From Desulfobacterales bacterium (GTDB taxonomy: Bacteria > Desulfobacterota > Desulfobacteria > Desulfobacterales > C00003060), in the NCBI GenBank assembly GCA_030629475.1, contig DAOVOU010000111.1, positions 1 through 7,036 of the forward strand: a stretch of DNA of 7,036 nucleotides, in the 5' to 3' direction. The first letter of the stretch is position 1. Each line of letters opens with the position of its first letter. Positions 4,998 to 7,036 of this stretch are shown here, piece by piece. Both the position numbers and the translations under genes were made by a program. The notes under the pieces are model-generated. The model made no database searches and was not told the DNA's origin. It saw only the letters and a program-made list of their open reading frames with translations.

Positions 4998-6151
4998 CGG
5001 GACACCTCCTTGTGGTTCTTTTGCTTCATGACGTCGCGCGGTGTCCTATACCCGCCAAGAACGCCTTTAGGAGAAAGAACTAACTGCCACAACTGGTTTA
5101 TCCTTGCACGGAACGACCCGGCGCATGATAGGAGATAATACTTCCACATTCGGTAGAATCGCTCGTCGTAGTATTCCTTAAGGATGTCCCAGTTCTCATG
5201 GAAATTCCGAAACCACTGCATAAGGGTCTTATCGTAGTCCGGACCAAAACTATGCCAGTCTTCAAGAACGAATACACCCTCGATGGCGGAGCTTACGTGT
5301 TTTGCAGACGGCAGCATGGAATTCGGAAAGATGTAACGCTCTATCCATGGGTCGTTCCTGGTAACCGAGCAGTTTCCACCAATGGTATGCAGCAGAAATA
5401 GCCCCTCATCCTTCAGACAATTCCTGGCTATGCGCATGAAAATGGTGTAGTTCTTGTAACCGACGTGTTCGAACATGCCTATAGATAGAATGCGATCAAA
5501 AGTCTCTTCAATGTTACGGTAATCCTGCAGCCGGATATCAACCGGAAGTCCGCGGCACAACTCTTTTCCGAACTTTGCTTGTTGTTCAGAAACGGTGATG
5601 CCGACAACTTCGACTTGGTACCGCTCAGCGGCGAATTTGGCTGTTCCACCCCAACCACACCCGATGTCCAGAACTCGCATGCCCGGCTGCAAATCCAACT
5701 TCCGGCAGACCAGATTCAACTTGGCCTCCTGCGCCTCGTCAAGAGTGGATGCAGTTTCCCAGTAGCCGCAGCTATAAATCAGGCGCTTGTCGAGTATGAG
5801 CCGATAAAGATTGTTGCCAATATCATAATGATGCTGCCCGATCTGATAGGCACGTGATGGCTTCCGGTGGTTGAACAATCTGGCCTTCAGAGCATCAAAA
5901 TACCATGTCCTTGGCTTCACCATGGTATCCAATTGAGTACGCAGAATTCGACAAAAGAATTCGTCGAGTCTGGAGCAATCCCACCCGCCGTCCACATAGG
6001 ATTGGCCCAAAGCCAGCGACCCCTCCGCCAGCACTCTTGCATAGAATCTATCATTATGGACTTGAATGTCCCAGGGGCGGTTTCCACCGATTTCAACATC
6101 GGCTAATGCCAATAACTGTTCAACCTTGTGGCGGAGAGTATCCCTTGACAT
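4994..6151 (-). CDS. cfa: Cyclopropane-fatty-acyl-phospholipid synthase
   Basis: The enzyme transfers a methylene group from S-adenosylmethionine to the double bond of unsaturated acyl chains in membrane phospholipids, working at the inner face of the cytoplasmic membrane. The 385 residues match the length of E. coli Cfa (382). The N-terminal membrane-associating domain covers about 1-100. The catalytic domain holds HHYDIGNNLYRLILDKRLIYSCGYW (107-131) with Cys128, the SAM loop VLDIGCGWGG (160-169), SIGMFEHVG (223-231) with Glu228, HTIGG (255-259) with His255, IERYIFPNSMLPS (270-282), and YYLLSCAGSFRAR (338-350). These correspond to the bicarbonate and active-site residues known in E. coli, and none is missing. 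No strong Shine-Dalgarno precedes the ATG (only GGTAAGAG). It lies 46 bp after the STAS-like gene, and its stop overlaps the micro-ORF. In other bacteria cyclopropanation protects membranes against acid and stationary-phase stress. Confidence 0.95.
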   Translation of the reverse strand: MSRDTLRHKVEQLLALADVEIGGNRPWDIQVHNDRFYARVLAEGSLALGQSYVDGGWDCSRLDEFFCRILRTQLDTMVKPRTWYFDALKARLFNHRKPSRAYQIGQHHYDIGNNLYRLILDKRLIYSCGYWETASTLDEAQEAKLNLVCRKLDLQPGMRVLDIGCGWGGTAKFAAERYQVEVVGITVSEQQAKFGKELCRGLPVDIRLQDYRNIEETFDRILSIGMFEHVGYKNYTIFMRIARNCLKDEGLFLLHTIGGNCSVTRNDPWIERYIFPNSMLPSAKHVSSAIEGVFVLEDWHSFGPDYDKTLMQWFRNFHENWDILKEYYDERFYRMWKYYLLSCAGSFRARINQLWQLVLSPKGVLGGYRTPRDVMKQKNHKEVSR

Positions 6152-6197
6152 AGACTCTTACCACTGAAATTCAATCTTCTATTTACTTCGCGCAGGT

Positions 6198-6491
6198 TCA
6201 TGTGAAGAACTTGTTCCGTTCCGGTGCTATGCTGCCGGCATTCTCTCCTGTAAATACAAGGCGAAAGGCTCGGTCTTTGAGGAGGTAAAGGCTATTTTGA
6301 AACGTATCCTGGCCAAAAGGATAAATGTCCTTCAGACCACTGGTGTTGACGAGAACCCTTGCGACGCCGTCACAATTTTCCTTCATGGCATTGAGGAGCT
6401 CGCATGCCGAGGTGCCATCGAAATCGCCCATTAGTTTTAGGTCCAGGCTGTTGCTGTTTCGGTGAATGGAGATTTTAAAATTCGATGCCAT
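6198..6491 (-). CDS. STAS-like (anti-sigma-factor antagonist type) small protein
   Basis: This 97-residue soluble protein starts at an ATG with a perfect AAAGGAGG, seven bases of spacing. The layout fits a STAS fold: beta strands SIHRNSNSLDLKLMGDFDG (8-26), an alternating helix TSACELLNAMKENC (27-40), the strand ARVLVNTSGLKDI (44-56), a second helix, and the strand FRLVFTG (76-82). The segment normally reading D-S-x-G, where the phosphorylatable Ser or Thr lies, reads DIYPFG here. If it is a STAS protein, it is probably not regulated by phosphorylation in the standard way. It may act as a partner in a switching or phosphorelay pathway with the upstream receiver. The call rests on pattern resemblance and is moderate. 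The gene lies between the receiver genes and cfa, on the same strand. Confidence 0.6.
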   Translation of the reverse strand: MASNFKISIHRNSNSLDLKLMGDFDGTSACELLNAMKENCDGVARVLVNTSGLKDIYPFGQDTFQNSLYLLKDRAFRLVFTGENAGSIAPERNKFFT

Positions 6492-6667
6492 GACGATACC
6501 TCCTTTCGTCTATCTTTCGATCTCTCAAGGCAATTGTCTACCCGCCTCCGAAGTTCGGTCAGGTTCCATGGCTTCAACATGTAGTCATCAGCACCAAGTC
6601 GAAGGGCTTCGGTAACTTTTTTCATTGCCTTGCCCCCCATTTTCTTCGCACGCTTCCCTGTCAGCAC
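6437..6667 (-). pseudogene. Truncated response regulator, C-terminal receiver remnant
   Basis: From about 6625 the frame reads MKKVTEALRLGADDYMLKPWNLTELRRRVDNCLER, which is alpha-4 to alpha-5 of a receiver domain with the conserved Lys-Pro. The N-terminal half, with the acidic pair and phosphoacceptor Asp, is missing. The frame can be opened by a GTG at 6667, but it has no ribosome binding site there. It overlaps the 3' end of the intact receiver gene in another frame and runs on over the start of the STAS-like gene, ending at TAA 6437-6439. Natural relatives would end shortly after the alpha-5 helix. The best explanation is a deletion that joined two adjacent receiver genes. It is probably not translated as such. 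Confidence 0.6.
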
Positions 6668-7028
6668 TGATGCGGTGCCCTTCCAGGGCCATGTTAATCT
6701 TGACCTTTAACTCGGTTAAATCCGCACTCTTGACAACATAGGAGTCGGCAGCAATGGACTTCAGATCATGTTTAAAAGAAGAATATGCCGAGCACAGAAT
6801 CACCGGCATATTATAGTACGTATTCCGGATATCCTGGAGGAGGTCAAGTCCGTCATATTCGCCCATTCTAATGTCTAACACGATGAGATCCGGTCTGTGT
6901 TGCTCAATCATCTCCATGAGTCCTTCGCAGTCACTGGTGGAGATGACTTCGTAGTCTTCGCTGCTGAGCTCTTCAGCATAAAGCTCGCAGAGCACGTTCT
7001 CATCGTCTACAACAAGGATTTTTGTCAT
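6588..7028 (-). CDS. CheY-like single-domain response regulator with abnormal tail
   Basis: This is a phosphoacceptor protein of a two-component or phosphorelay system. The 146 residues begin MTKILVVDDENV with acidic Asp8/Asp9, then DLIVLDIRM with phosphoacceptor Asp52, VILCSAY with Ser80, and YVVKSADLTELK with Lys100, followed by Ser where most receivers have Pro. All phosphorylation residues are present, so the receiver should work. No output domain follows. The receiver fold is complete near residue 116, and the remaining 30 residues (GHRISADREAC to SPSTWC) read out of frame through the remnant of a second receiver. The original stop was probably lost by that deletion. Only seven bases precede the ATG in the window, so the ribosome site and promoter cannot be judged. 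It is probably the first visible gene of the minus-strand cluster ending in cfa and its followers. Confidence 0.88.
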   Translation of the reverse strand: MTKILVVDDENVLCELYAEELSSEDYEVISTSDCEGLMEMIEQHRPDLIVLDIRMGEYDGLDLLQDIRNTYYNMPVILCSAYSSFKHDLKSIAADSYVVKSADLTELKVKINMALEGHRISADREACEENGGQGNEKSYRSPSTWC

Positions 7029-7036
7029 GGTACCCC

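Noticed and set aside
5198..6153. Several plus-strand open frames of 67-92 residues inside cfa
   Set aside because: All are antisense shadows of the clear cyclopropane-fatty-acid synthase gene.

Overview
The window looks like a chromosomal segment of an anaerobic or facultatively anaerobic Gram-negative bacterium. The mix of genes and the intergenic palindromes remind me of Desulfobacterota (the old Deltaproteobacteria) or a related lineage. This is an impression from gene content and repeat style, not from a marker gene. No rRNA, tRNA, CRISPR array, transposase or phage gene was seen.

Layout, left to right. Positions 1-336 are non-coding. They hold a strong rho-independent terminator for a plus-strand gene lying outside the window, then a 242-bp palindrome-rich element bounded by 15-bp perfect inverted repeats (96-110 and 323-337). 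Next comes a minus-strand TVP38/VTT-family membrane protein (337-1047). A 232-bp divergent intergenic region with candidate promoters in both directions and a 5'-leader hairpin separates it from a plus-strand, B12-dependent class II ribonucleotide reductase (1280-2938). A minus-strand Hsp20 small heat-shock protein (2986-3390) converges on it. The Hsp20 frame stops at a TAG, after which a family-like C-terminal tail continues in the same frame. Upstream of hsp20 is a decayed response regulator (3464-3689) whose receiver core has been deleted. Positions 3690-4197 are non-coding and hold octamer repeats and a cluster of REP-like palindromes.

The right half (4198-7028) is all minus strand. In transcription order it contains a CheY-like response regulator (7028-6588), a truncated remnant of a second receiver overlapping it, a STAS-like small protein, a full-length cyclopropane-fatty-acid synthase, a 36-residue ORF joined to cfa by an ATGA overlap and an ideal Shine-Dalgarno, an unfamiliar 121-residue protein, and after a 77-bp gap a 76-residue conserved-looking hypothetical protein. 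The tight spacing from the receiver gene to the 121-residue gene suggests one operon linking phosphorelay or partner-switch regulation to membrane lipid modification.

No clearly new multi-gene defence or metabolic system was recognised. The points most worth a second look are the MITE-like element at the left end, the in-frame TAG in hsp20, the two separately decayed receiver genes, the coupled micro-ORF after cfa, and the two repeat clusters at 3907-4165.
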